Assembly (NCBI GenBank): GCA_022385755.1
Contig: MU278354.1
Location: forward strand, 365,016-429,015
Source: Trametopsis cervina
Taxonomy: Eukaryota; Basidiomycota; Agaricomycetes; Polyporales; Irpicaceae
Direction of reading: 5' to 3'
Length of the DNA stretch: 64,000 nucleotides
Shown here: one piece after another, positions 25,573 to 37,130 of the stretch
Layout of the letters: each line of letters begins with the position of its first letter
How positions within the stretch are numbered: position 1 is the stretch's first letter
Position numbers and translations under genes: made by a program
Notes under the pieces: model-generated
The model's database searches: none
The model's input: the letters and a program-made list of their open reading frames with translations, nothing else
What the model was told of the DNA's origin: nothing

Positions 25573-26426
25573 CTAGGCCTCCATGCTCAGCATCTTCAGT
25601 GCGACCTCCTCCACGCTATGGATAACCCTTGTCGGCTCTAACATGTTCTCTTTGATGAATCGTCCGTCTGACAATCCTTGTCAGAAGGCAAAAGGTCAAC
25701 TTGAGTTGCATGCTTACTTGGTGCATCGTTTTCTCTGGCCCTCCACTCTGCTTCCTCGGCATCCTTCGCAACTCCGGTGAAGACATGGCGCAAGACCAAC
25801 CTCGCCTTGGCCTCTTCTTCACTGAGTTCTACCCACCATCGCTCATTCAACAGTTTTCCTGCCTGCACCCAGGGTTCAATGGAGAGGAAAGAGTACAGGC
25901 CTTCGATGATAATCAGGCGATGGTGGGGGTGGACCGCTACCGCGCGAGGTGTTGGGTCCTTGAGCTCGTGTGAGAAAGAAGGTGCGTATATCACCGGTTC
26001 ATCCGCTGAAGGCGATTGAGGAAGAGGCTGTCGTAGTGCTTGTACGAACGCAACATATGCGTCTCCGTCAAATGTCCAGTGGGCACCACGGCGGTCATGG
26101 GCCAACTTGGCATTTGGAAACGCATCAAGCTGTGCGCGCGTGAGGTGCCAGCCGTCCATGCCAATAAGCGCGGCGACATCCTTGACGGTCTCTCCAGGCT
26201 CCTGCGATCGCTCACGCAGCAATTGGTTCGTTCTGTGCACGAGCTTCTGTGCTAGCGTAGTCTTCCCTGACGCAGGCACGCCAGCGATCCCAACGATATA
26301 CCGTTCAGTTTGTGGGGTTCTGACCGTGAAAGAATATCACTGGCTATGCTGCAGATAATAATGGCGAACGAACTCAGCAAAACCACGCGACAAGAAGTGA
26401 GCTAATTCGTTGATGACCGGCTCCAT
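25573..26426 (-). CDS. P-loop kinase of the uridine kinase/YFH7 type
   Basis: A probable small-molecule kinase with a Walker A motif GVPASGKTT, a GMDGWHLTR block, a LIIIEGLYSFL Walker-B-like strand, and a C-terminal FIKENMLEPTRVI. These match fungal YFH7-like proteins related to bacterial pantothenate and uridine kinases. The substrate is unknown. The N-terminal exon 26341-26426 (MEPVINELAHFL) and main exon 25718-26319 are separated by only 21 nt, which begin GT, end AG and contain an in-frame TGA. The last exon, 25573-25667, follows a normal intron. With the 21 nt removed the frame closes at 260 aa. Either this is an exceptionally short intron, or the gene carries a lesion or sequence error here. 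Confidence 0.75.
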
Positions 26427-26913
26427 TATTCTTCGATACGTTGGCGGATTTGGTTGGTCTCGCGACAGGGATCAAGGCTTGAAATGAAGTCACAAGCCTT
26501 ACAGCACTCTGATCGGCAATTCCCGCCGGTCTGGAAGACGATTACAGCAATCTTCGTCCACCAAAGTATCATTTTACACCGGTACATATAATGAAAACTG
26601 CCTATTTGACATTGCAACGTTGGAATGCAAGGGTAGAAATATGCGCATGATATACACCGTCCTCATCGCCTCATAAGGCTGTCGACCTCACCGCATTTCT
26701 GAATCATATATCCGACATCCTTATTCATGTATTGGCGCTCACAATCTAATGCTGCGCGCTATCTGAACATCGCACCCTTGTGGCGATGGCAGCTGTACTC
26801 TACTCTTCATCTCAAACCACCTCCGACAGCACCTTCCAACGTAGCTCTCACATCCATCCGTTCTGCACGACTATCTGTATCGCTTACCAGCACTACTACA
26901 GGTCGTCGCCCTG
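26427..26913. other. Shared upstream region of kinase and GH71/GH99-like genes
   Basis: Divergent promoter region. A frame at 26727-26972 overlaps the start of the next gene in another frame and has no motifs. An upstream ATG near 26785 could act as a uORF of the glycoside-hydrolase-like gene. Confidence 0.5.
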
Positions 26914-29900
26914 ATGGCGTCCTCCTCGAATGGCAGAACTCTAAAGAAAGCGGATCCATCCACTATACATAACAAGTTTATGGTTGGATACCAGGGATGG
27001 TTCACGTGCCCAGGCGACGGAACTCCTCTTGATCCCCACCACCATGGATGGTTGCATTGGTTCAATTATCCTATCCCCGATGGCGGACGACCTAATACCG
27101 ACCTATGGCCTGACGTCTCGGAGTACTCCCCCTCCGAGCTGTTTCCTGCACCAGGACTGAAGTATGCAAACGGTGACCAAGCATTCCTGTTCTCCTCGCG
27201 AAATCCTCGCACAGTTGAGCGCCACTTCCATTGGATGGCCCTGCACGGCGTGGACGGCGCGTTCCTCCAACGATTTCTGGGGCAGTGCGACATAGAGCAG
27301 GGCAATCAGCCTATTAGGGACCAGCGAGACGAGGTGGGGGATAACGTGAGGAATGCTGCTGAAAAGGAAGGTAGGACATACGCCATCATGTACGTGAGCT
27401 GTGCATTCGTCGCTGATCTGGCTCCTAACTTTGCCTTCCAGGTACGATGTATCCGGTGTAGCTCCCGACCGCATCGAACGAGTCCTGCAGCAAGACTGGA
27501 TTCACCTCGTCCGTACCAAGGGCATACTTGATAGCCCTAATTATCTGCGAGAGAAGGGCAAGGCGGTCGTCACACTATGGGGCTTCGGCATGAACGATAA
27601 TGGCCACGACCCTAATATGGTACGCTCAGTGACCAAGTTTATTCGGGAAAATACTCCAGGAGGCGCGTACATAGTAGGAGGCAGTCCGGCGTACTGGCGT
27701 ACCTCTGAGAGCGATGCTGATCGCAATCCCGAATGGGTGAACGTATGGCTCGAAGAGTTTGATGCGATCTCTCCATGGACGATTGGACGGTATCACGACT
27801 TGGAAGGCGTGGATAGGTTCGCGGAATGGAACGTCAAGAAAGACTTGGAATTGATCAACAAGAGAAACGAGGAGGCCGCTCAGGGTGTCCCGGGAAGGAG
27901 GAAGATCGACTATATACCTGTGGCGTTCCCAGGAGGATCTGTGAGCCTCGATCTCGGTAGAATACCCAGAACCTAACTGAAGATTGTTCGCAGGGATTTA
28001 ACTTGTCGGAAGGCAAGTGGAGCTGGAACGATGCACCTCGGCGGGGTGGACGATTTTTGTGGCGCGAAATATGGAATCTGCGACGGCTCGGTGTGCGTAC
28101 CATCTACGGGGCGATGTGGGACGAGTAAGTCACCCGACAACATTTCTAAGTTAAACACTAATATCGCTGGTTTGGTAGATACGATGAGGGCACGGCCTTT
28201 ATGCCTGTGGTAGCTAAGAAGGCCCAGCTCCCTGTCCACGACAAGTTCAATTTCATGGCACTGGACGAAGACGGATACGATCTGCATCCCGACTGGTACA
28301 TGCGCATCGCAGGATTCGCAGCAGAGAGCCTGCGCGGCGAGCGGTTCGTCCAGGAAACCTTCCCATCGAAGGAGCTCGAGGACTACTGGTCGACACGTCC
28401 GCGCTACGAGGAGAAATCAGAGAAGTCTGAGGCTTCAGGATCGGGGAGCGGTCAGTCGTGGGAAGAGTGGCAGAAGCTGGAGAAAGAGAAGGAGGACATG
28501 CCGCCCCCGCCGCCGTACACTCTCGAGGCGGACGAAACGAGCGAAGGGCCCAGTGCGCCTCCGGAGAATGTGCTCAATGCGCCTCCTGAGATTACTCCTG
28601 TTGTCGCTCCGTTGGAAACAAGACCGGTCACTGCACCGCTAGAGCAGACGCCTGTTGTAGCTCCCGCGGAAGTCGGTCCTGTCCCTGTTCCTCTTGAGAC
28701 AAGACCGGTGGTGGCGAGCAGCGGACCTGCGCCTATCCGAATGAACACCAGACCTACATCTCCTACATCGTCTCTCGGAGCTCTCAACGCTGATCCAGGC
28801 CGTCCTCCCTCTGGACCCTCTATCCCGCTCTCGTCCCGACCATCGCTCTCGCATCATTCACCGTCATCCAGCCTGAGCGTACCAGGCAGCAGTTCTCCGC
28901 CACCTCCACTCCCGTTACGCTCGCGTCCTCAACCGCCAGATCATCAACGGCAAGATTCTGCTTCTGTAGGCGCACTCACTGAAGATCTGCGAAGACAGAA
29001 TCTGTCGTCGACATCGTCGACTACTTCATCATCGTCTTACTATGACGGTCCGCTGGTGCAGCCGCCACAAGGTCCCCAGTCGACCCGCCCTATCTCTCCA
29101 TCGAGGAGACCGGGTACCACTAGTTCATCAGCGTACTACGACGGTCCACAGGTGCAGCCGCCACAAGGCCCCCAATCTACTCGTCCTCTATCTCCTTCAA
29201 GAAGACCAGGCACAACCAGTTCTTCATCCTACTACGACGCTCCACAAGTACAGCCACCACAAGGTCCTCACCGCCCCGTATCTCCGTTGAGCAGACCAGG
29301 CACCACCGCCTCTTCGTCTTCATCCTACTACGACGGTCCGTTGGTACAGCCTCCCCAAGGTCCTCAGTCGTCCATCCGCCCCGTGTCGCCCTTGAGCAGA
29401 CCGGGCACAACGCCGAATGACTCTGGCAGCTCGTATCAACCTTCGAAGAGCCCTCTCCCAGGAGGCGACCACAGTCGTCCATATCCTACGCCGCAGGGCC
29501 CTCCTCCACCCGTCCACTCATCATACCCCCAAGGCCCATCGTATCCCGCGCCCAACGGACCCCCATCGCCTTCTCCCTCTGCACCGTGGTCCCACTCGGC
29601 ATGGCCTCCACCGGAATGGGGCGTCAAACCTCCCTCGCCCGAGTACTCCAAGCCTTCCTTCCCTGGCGGCCCAGACTACGGCGGTGGCGGTAGCAGCAGC
29701 TCGACGTACAGACCGAGCTACGTCTCCTCCTCATCCTCGTACGGTCCACCCTCGCCGCCGTCTGCATCGACGTACGGCGCGCCTGGCGGGTTCCATTTCC
29801 CGACGGCGGACACGTATCCGTATTCCGCACCTCAACCTCAGCAGCAGTCGTATGGACCTGGCGGCTCGTCGTCGACGTCGGGTGCGTACCCGCCTGCGCC

Positions 29901-30522
29901 TGGTTTTCCTGGGGCGAGTGGGGGGTATAACGTGCCGTATGCGGTTTATCAGGGGCATGGTGCGTCTTCGACTCCGCCGCCGCCGCAGGGTGCTGGGCAG
30001 CAAGGTATGTGGTGTGTTTGTGGATGATGTGAGAGAGAGCTGACGTTGGTGTGGTTTGTAGGGTATGCGGCGCCGTATGGGCCTCCTCCGAGTGAGTCGT
30101 TCAAATCTAGGATTGATAACAGTTGCTCATCGCGTGTTTGCGTAGACTGGCCAGGCTCCGCCTCAACGACTTCATCCCCTCCCCCACACCCCCCACGTCC
30201 AGGTCAAACCCCAGGTCCCGGGCCGAATAACTACAACTACAGCGGGAACAGCTACAACTCCAACATCCCGCCACGTCCGCCTCAGCGCCCTCCGTCGGCG
30301 TACAACCGGCCTCCGGGCAGCGCGTACGGACCGGGTGGGAGCAGTAGCAGCAGTGGCGGAAACGGGGTGTTGGGGTCGTTGGGCGGGATCGCGCAGAGTG
30401 AGTGGTTCTTCCGTTTGCGTGCGTTGTTGTGGCGAGTTGGGTGTTGATCACTTTTTTGGCGGTGTGTAGCGGGATTGCAGACGGGTGAGAAGCTGTTGAA
30501 CAAGTTTACGGGTAGGCGATAG
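26914..30522 (+). CDS. GH71/GH99-like (xylosidase/arabinosidase-type) protein with repeat tail
   Basis: Seven exons (26914-27389, 27442-27940, 27994-28124, 28179-30004, 30062-30091, 30146-30397, 30470-30522) give 1,088 aa. The first ~500 residues form the conserved domain: KFMVGYQGWFTCPGDG, NTDLWPDVSEY, HGVDGAFLQRFLGQCD, GRYHDLEGVDRFAEW and KIDYIPVAFPGGS. I know this from fungal proteins annotated as xylosidase/arabinosidase or GH99-like; true activity is unproven. No signal peptide is seen, so a cytosolic location is inferred. The remaining ~580 residues are Pro/Ser/Gly/Tyr-rich and disordered, with four tandem 32-aa repeats of the YYDGPLVQPPQGPQS type. Reverse-frame long frames here are shadows. 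It converges on the zinc-finger gene. Confidence 0.82.
29038..29412 (+). repeat. Four tandem 96-bp coding repeats
   Basis: Units begin at the YYD codons at 29038, 29134, 29230 and about 29326. Each encodes 32 residues of the pattern YYD-[GA]-P-x-VQPPQGP, then RP-[IVL]-SP-x-RRPGTT or SRPGTT, then a serine run. The first two units are nearly identical in protein. The 96-bp period keeps frame, so copy number can change without breaking the gene. Confidence 0.85.
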
Positions 30523-31152
30523 AACTGCCTTTGTGCGTGTGTATGTGGAGGAATGGTACGTGATTAGTGTGTCCAGATGAGTTGAGGTACTGACGTGCAC
30601 GATGCAGTTGTAGGAAAGAATGTATTTCGATCGGATCGTCGCAAGTGCTATGTTGTTGTATCGATACCGTCTCGACGCGATTCGCGCGTCCTATGGATAT
30701 TTTATCTTAACTCTGTGCGTGCACCCATACCACAACACGATCACGATCACACAGACGGAGGAAGCAAGCAGATCGTGTATTACGCTTATTACGAGAGATA
30801 CGGCGAGCACTGGTACACTGCTAATAAGGTAATATTCGTGTATGAGTATAAAGATACGTGTAGATATTATAACGGACTCTAGATCGTGCGGAAGGTATAG
30901 GTATAATGAAGAAAGGGGGATATATATCGTTAGTGGAGATACGCAAGGCAAAATGGGCAATTGTGGGAGGGTGAGCGGGGCGCACGAATGGGTTTTTGGG
31001 GAATGAAGGTAGGGTTTGCAAGGTCGGTTCTTCTGTGCGCGATAGTCAGCGACGCGTTTGCTCATCGAACACAGCACACTCACAGATAACGCACAAGCCC
31101 TCATCGTCATCATCATCAGCAACAACAATCACAACAGCGCCATCCTCCCGCC
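30523..31152. other. Intergenic 3' region between convergent genes
   Basis: Holds the 3' UTRs of the GH71/GH99-like gene and the zinc-finger gene. There are short simple-sequence stretches, such as a tcatcatcatc run near 31104, and no coding signal. Confidence 0.5.
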
Positions 31153-32911
31153 CTACATAACCATCATCCTACCCCCCATGCCCCCCAAACTCTCCCTCAT
31201 AATCAACGCAGGCCCCGGCAACCTCCCCGCCCAATCCCTCGGATGATACGGCGCAGCCGCAGGCCCAAGCGCATCGTCGAACGAATCGCGCTCTTCGATG
31301 AAGGTCTGCGTGCGCGGGTCTACGCATGGTTGGACGGGGGGTAAAGGGACGGGGGTCGCTTTGGGGAGGGGGGTGTGGTCGAAGGCGGCGAGGGAGGCTG
31401 GGACCCAGTTTGTGGGCGAGGGGGCGCGGCGGCGACGCTTTGGGCGGGGGGCGGTGGGTGCGCCTGCGGTGGAGGAGGGGGAGGCGCGTTTGCGGGATGT
31501 TGAGGGGGAGGTTGAGGTTGAGGCGGTGGGTGCTGGGGCTGGGGCTGAGGCGGATGGAGAGGCTGAGGTAGATGGGGAGGCGGACGTTGATGCGGACGTC
31601 GACGCCGAGGCGACGGGGGTGGACGCAAACGCAACGGTGGTGGGAGCGGATGCGACAGGGGAGAGGGAGCGCGTGCCTGAGGTGGATGCCGAAGCAGAAG
31701 GCGAAGGCGCATGTTCGACGTTCGCGGGCTGGGAGTCTCCTTCGGCGGGAGATGCAGCGGCAACGGCAGAAGAAGAAGAAGGGCCCGCGGCGGAGGCGGA
31801 AGCGGAAACTTCGGGACGGCGTGGGCAGATGCGTTTGTGCCTGTTGAGGTTCGAAGCGACGCCGAAGCGACGGTCGCAGTTCGGGCACACGTAGGCTAGA
31901 TTCGGGAGAAACACGGGAGAGGGAATCGAATGAGTCAGTCAGTCAGCACGGGAGAAGACACGAAGTAGACGCAAAGGAAACGGGGAAGGGGGAAAAGGGG
32001 GAAGAGGAGATGCGCACCGCGTTCGCCGGTGTGGACGAGCATGTGCTGGAGGGAGCGGAAAGCGCGGGTCAGTGGGCTGCGAGGGGAGGCGCAGCGGCTG
32101 GGCAGACTGACCTTGCGCAGGGTGCTTTGGCTGGAGAGGCGAGAAGCGGGAAGCGCGAGTGAGTTTAATGAGATGCGGTCACGTGATGCGAGCGAGCGGG
32201 GGCGCACCGATCGAAGGCCTTGTGGCACATCCAGCAGGGGTTCTTGAGGGCGCGGGTGGACGAGTCTTGTGGCGCGGGTTGCGCGGATGGTTGTGGTGGC
32301 ATTGCGGAGGACGTGTTGGGGGCGTCGGGAGTCGTTGCGACGGCGGGAATGGCGGGCGGAGCGACGGGCACGCGGAGTTGTGATTGGCGAGCGTGCGACG
32401 CGTCTATCATGTCGCTGTAGAGATGCGGCGGGGGCTGCGGTCGTCTGGAGGCGTGTTGCGAGTGGTGGGCGGGCGGGACTGCGATGGCCATTGGAGGGTG
32501 GTAGTCGAGGTAGGAATACGCGAGAAGGAGAGGAGGAGGAGGGTCGTTGGAGGGCAGAAGGTATGGGGGATGAGGGAAGGGGATGAAGGGCTCGCTTAAG
32601 TAGGAGGGATGGAGGGACGTCGGTTGAATGAAGGGCGGGGACGAGCGATCGAAGAGATATTGCGGCGCATCATTGTGATCGGTGTGGAGGGGAGCGCTGC
32701 GGGGGAGCGCCGTTGTCGGGGCAGAAGAGGGAGGAGAGTAGCCGTGTGTGGAGGGGTCGAGGTCGTGTGGTGAGAGTGTGTGAACCGAAGAGGGAGCGCG
32801 GGGTGCCGTTGCGGGGAGCGAGGAGGCGGACGGAGAGGAGGGCGATCCGGGCGAGAAGGACGGGCGTGGCGGGGGCAGTGCCTGCGACGGCGTGTACGGT
32901 GCCCGGTGCAT
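31153..32911 (-). CDS. Zinc-finger transcription factor, 497 aa
   Basis: Four exons (32208-32911, 32112-32130, 32018-32045, 31153-31895) give 497 aa. A Pro/Ser/His-rich N-terminus leads to two adjacent fingers at about 226-276. The first is a perfect C-x2-C-x12-H-x3-H finger (CWMCHKAFDR, then TLRKHMLVH). The linker is TGERA. The second, CPNCDRRF then NLNRHKRIC, is C-x2-C-x12-H-x3-C. The fingers are split over mini-exons of 19 and 28 nt. Each was placed by finger spacing and frame. The C-terminus is a long Ala/Ser/Pro low-complexity region with a basic KRRRR patch, then a conserved-looking RTQTFIEERDSFDD segment. It is likely a nuclear sequence-specific regulator; the targets are unknown. No ATG lies upstream of 32911 in the open frame. 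Confidence 0.82.
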
Positions 32912-33890
32912 CGTGGGCAACGGTGGTGCTGACTGTGTTGGTAATAGCAGTAGCAGTACTCGTTAACGGCAACGGTGGTGGTTGCAGTGAATGGCAGTGG
33001 CAGTGTTGGTGAAGGAGGCAGCAGCGTGTGCGGGCAAAGGACGGCGTGGTGGAGCGAACATATTTATACAGCGAGCAGCACATTTACTGTACTCTCTCCC
33101 TTTCTTTGACTGAGCCTGCGATCGCCCTCCAACGCACGCGGTCGAGACCCAAAGAGATAGAACAGACCCACCAGCTTGGCCACAGCGACTGCCACCGCAC
33201 GTGATGCCTGTCGCGAACGCGGCGAGTGAGTGCCCACGGTGAGCGAGTGCTACCGCGAACACGTCCAGAGAGTGCTACAACGAACACGATCGCGGTGATC
33301 GTCCAGCGTACAGCGCAGAGTCGAGGGGGCATACCTACTCTCCTTTGCGTATCCTCAGCTCACGGGCCGAGGTTGTGTTTGTGATGTTCTCGATCTTAAT
33401 GAGAGGCCGAGCGCAGATCGTCGACCCTTTCTCGCACGCAGCGGCCGCTGATTAATGCCTCCTCGCGATCCCTCCGCCGCCAGCCATCGCACGACTTTCT
33501 CCATCCATCCTACTCCCGCGCCCTCTTTTCGCACTCCGCGACATATCCTCATTTGGCGCGCGGCGTGTGCGCTACCACCACCAAAGCAATCCACACGCAA
33601 AGTATGGGTGAGATGACAAAGTGAGTGACCGCCGCAGAGGGAGTATGATCGCGACCGGCTCCCGCTATGAGCGCGTCCGCGGCCAATAAAGCAACAGTCA
33701 GATCGCGCACTTCCTCCTTCCTCCTACCAACGTAATAACCCCTCCACCGTCCCTGCTCCCTTTCAGCAATTTATTACACGAAAGCGCACCATAGTGCTGC
33801 TTCTGCGCTGCACCAACGCTTCTTCACTGCGCTCGGGTTTAGTCCCCACTGGCCGCGGCGCGCGACACGGCGGTTGCGCACAGGTACCCG
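32912..33890. other. Upstream region of the zinc-finger gene
   Basis: About 1 kb, GC-rich with short repeated triplets (gcagtagcag, ggtggtgg) and CpG-rich blocks. No frame here carries motifs. It is probably a long promoter or 5' UTR of the zinc-finger gene, which is common for fungal regulators. Confidence 0.45.
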
Positions 33891-33899
33891 TTCATTAAT

Positions 33900-35593
33900 C
33901 ACCTCGCCCTAACAGTGTGTGGCGCCCGAACACTGTTCCAACCCGCCACTGACCCACTCTCCCATACAACGCCATCACGTCCGCGCGTCGTGCCCAGGAG
34001 CTCTCGCTGACGAAGCCATTCGCATCGTATGCAATACAGTTTGGCATTGCAGGAAAGTATGGCTGTTTACCAAACGGTAGCCGGCTCGGATGAACAGCGC
34101 ACACATTCGTTCGAAATCTGCATACGTCGTCGATGCGTTCGCGATTTATTGAAGCAGTTGTCGTCTGGTAAAAAGCCGTAGACGTCCTGCAATCGCGAAC
34201 GCTCGTCTTTGCGCAGCAGTACGGTCCTCAGTGCAACAGATGCCCGGACTCCGCCACTGACCAACACCGTCTTGCAATGCAATGACGTCCACACATCGTG
34301 CCCGGAGGTAGTCCTTGACAAAGCCACAAGTCCTCGTGACGCATTGCACACAACAATGTGCACATCCATCTGGCGAGAAAGTGTCCCCGATAGGTGGCTC
34401 GGAAGAATGACACATAGAGTTAGACTGGCCGAGGGGGAGTTTGAGTTCGAAACCTGTATGCTAACAAAGGAGAACGCTTCAGGGTGTGCTAGCATGTGGA
34501 GGTGTTCGTCTGCGGACCGTGCGTGAAATTTGGTAGAGTTTGATAGGTAGCTGTAGGCGGCTTACCATCGTAAACGCTAACTTTTGCGCAGCAGTACCGC
34601 GCGAAGCCCAACGGAAGCCCGGACACCACCTCCGCCGCTGACCCACACCACAGTGGTGTACCACGACATTCGAGCATCGGGCCCGAGAGTTGTCATTGAT
34701 AAAGCTAGTACCAATGCTGTATTTCATAACGACCACTTACAATTCACACACATCTGGCAAGAACGTAGAGCCGTTTTTAAACGATGGGTAGCTGGTATGA
34801 GCCATACACAGAGTCAAGCTCGTGCCCAGGGATCGTTCGAATTTTGGCCACACCGTCGGTTTGTGCGAACATGTGAGGGTTTCTATGAACATCCCGGTGC
34901 GCGATCAGTGCAATAGAAACCCGGACACCACCTCTGCCGCTGACCCGCAGTACCGTGCGAGTATAGTGCCCGAGATCTGTCACCGACATGCCAATACTCC
35001 TGCTGTATTTCATAACACCTTCAGTCTTACAAAAAAGTACAGCGGCTTACCAAGGATGGGTAACCCAGATGTACCACACACCGAGTGAGCCCATGGCCGA
35101 GGGGACATCTTAGGTTTAAAACCTGAACAACAAAGGAGACCGCTTCAATGTGAACGAGCGTGCGGAGGCTTTCATCTGCGGACCGTGCATTATATTTAGC
35201 AGAGTTATCGTTTGATAGGTAGCTGTGGGCGGCGTACCATTGTAAACGCACTAGTACGTTGTTCACTCCAACAGAACACGGACACCATCTGACCCAGTGC
35301 GTCGCGCCCGAGAGTCGTCGTCGACAAAGCCGCTCGCATTGTGTGCAAGACAAATTCACATTGCAAAAAAGCACGGCTGTTTACCGAACAATAGCCAGCT
35401 CGGACAACCACACATAGTCGGACTCATCCCGAGGGTTCGTTTGAGTTTTCAAAATCTGTTTGTACCGTCAATGTAATTGCGCATGTGGAGTTGTTCATAC
35501 ACGAAGTGGGTGAGCGATTTATTGAGGTGCCTATCGCTTGATAAACAGCCGAAGACGTCCGTCCGTCCTGCCATCGATCGTAAACGCTCGCGC
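33900..35593 (-). repeat. Decayed tandem array derived from the 3' end of the peptidase gene
   Basis: Five diverged copies of a ~300-380 bp unit lie in a row, and the 3' end of the proline iminopeptidase gene forms the sixth. Ordered landmarks recur on the plus strand. A box like CCCGGACACCACCTCCGC occurs near 33922, 34240, 34619, 34917 and 35275, and as CCCAGACACGATCTCC inside the gene at 35606. A GTGCCCGGAGGT-type box occurs near 33988, 34299, 34679, 34968 and 35304. TTTACCAAACGGTAGC and its relatives occur near 34066 and 35376. GATCGTAAACGCTCG and relatives occur near 34194, 34570, 35241 and 35579. The array has no open frame and looks like repeated duplication of the last codons plus 3' flank, followed by decay. 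Confidence 0.75.
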
Positions 35594-36633
35594 TCAGCCC
35601 AATAGGAACCCAGACACGATCTCCATGTATCGTTCCCTCTCCTCCAGGAACGGCGTATGGCTCGACTCCGCGAACTCGTACCACCGCACGCGCGGGATCC
35701 CGTCAAAGAATGGGCGAACAGCACTCGCTTGCACTTCGTCGTATCGTCCGCTCAGCACCAGCGTCGGCACCGCGATCTTCGGGATGTCGTCGATCACGTT
35801 CCACGTCTTCAGCGAGCCCGTCACGTGGAACTCGGATGGGCCGTTCCTGCATGCAGTTCATGATCAGTTAACACGCACGCGGAAGGACAGCCAACGCTGG
35901 CTTACATCGTGTGGTACACTGTCGGGTCCTCTTCCATGCTATGGAACGACTCGATGAGGTCTGCGGGCATCGGTTGCACCCTGCACAGATGGCGCGCATA
36001 GAATGCACCAACGGCCGTCTCGTATTCTGCCGACGACGTCGTCCCTGCTTGCTCGTGCTTATCCAACGCATCCTGCACATCTGCGTTAGCTACCGTCTCT
36101 TATACGCACGCATACACACGCACCTGAACATCCTGCGGTAATTCCTTCCGCCATCTATTCGCACCCTCCACGAAGAGCTCCATGCTCGCCGGCGAATCCG
36201 ACAGCACAAGCCTCCTCAGTCCACTCGGGCGTTGCGCTGCGAAACGCGCGGCCAGCATCCCGCCCCATGATTGCCCAAGCAAGTCGTATGTGCTTATCCC
36301 GAGGTGCTCGATGAGGCTCTGCAGTTCGGCGATGAAAAGCGCCTCGGTCCAGAACGCCTCGTCGCCGCGTTTCTCGGGGAGATGGGTCGACCGTCCACTG
36401 CCGAGCTGGTCGTAGAACACGACAGTGCGCCCGTGCGCGGTATGTAGGTCGGCTAGGGCGCGCAAGTAGGCATGTGTGCTGCCTGGGCCGCCATGCAACA
36501 CGATGAGCGGTGGTAGTGCATCCGCGCTGGGTGTGAGGGTGCCGTAGATGGCGTACCAGGTCGAGCAGGGCTTATCCGCGGAAGACACGGAGAAGGGCGC
36601 GAGACCTGTGGTTGTGGGAGAGAAATCCGGCAT
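35594..36633 (-). CDS. Proline iminopeptidase-type alpha/beta hydrolase, 309 aa
   Basis: Three exons (36124-36633, 35906-36072, 35594-35846) give 309 aa, the usual size for this peptidase S33 family, which removes N-terminal proline or related residues from peptides. Visible: the oxyanion-hole HGGPGSTHAYL; YDQLGSGRS; the nucleophile elbow GQSWGGMLA with the catalytic Ser; a helical lid (DALDKHEQAGTTSS); an acid in LVLSGRYDEV; and the catalytic His in ESSHTPFLEE. The second acceptor is chosen so that the frame stays open (DVQ to DALDK). No signal peptide. The last codons and 3' flank are the source of the downstream repeat array. Divergent from the RSC-type gene. Confidence 0.88.
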
Positions 36634-37130
36634 TGGCTTGGGCTTGGGTTTGGGTTTGGGAGGTTCACGCTAGGCTGGGAGTGGACACGCTGGTCGTGGG
36701 TGTGTCTGCGCTGGTTCTTATACCCGTGTGCGTCCTGGCGATAGCTATAGGGGCGAGCGCACCCGAGCGTTGGGCGCGCTGGTGAGTCACGGCGGCCGCG
36801 CCGTCTGGGAGGGAGGCATGACGCGTGGGCGTGCGCGGGAACTAGCGTGAGGAGGGAAGGAGGTGTCCATGCGTGCTCGCTGCGCTAGGGCGTGCATCCG
36901 CTGTGGAAAACCGTACAGTCGATGTGAGAGAGCTTGTGAGAGCGGGTTTCAGGAATGCTGGATCTCAGATGCGCATCGGGCCGCACGGAGCGGGATGAAG
37001 TGATGCGCTTGCGTGGGCGTCTACGCGACGCGAGCTTCGAATTGCCTTCAATATTGTGATTGCACGCATACAAGCACTGTAACTGCACCGTAGCCTCGAC
37101 GTCCGTCTAGCGGTCAACGGCGCAGACAGT
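36634..37130. other. Divergent promoter region
   Basis: About 0.5 kb between the peptidase and the bromodomain gene. A ggcttgggtttgggtttggg simple repeat lies just upstream of the peptidase ATG, near 36636. No gene is seen. Confidence 0.5.

Noticed and set aside
26335..26340. TGA in the kinase as a recoded or selenocysteine codon
   Set aside because: Higher fungi generally lack selenoprotein machinery, and the seven extra codons do not fit the family. A short intron or lesion is simpler.
29417..30043. Long arginine/histidine-rich frames overlapping the GH71/GH99-like tail
   Set aside because: They are out-of-frame shadows of a Pro/Ser-rich coding repeat; the in-frame protein is supported by splice sites and repeats.
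31298..31894. 198-aa plus-strand frame rich in Glu/Ala
   Set aside because: Antisense shadow of the low-complexity tail of the zinc-finger gene.
33900..35593. CRISPR-like array
   Set aside because: Units are hundreds of bases long, diverged and without short constant repeats; this is eukaryotic DNA.
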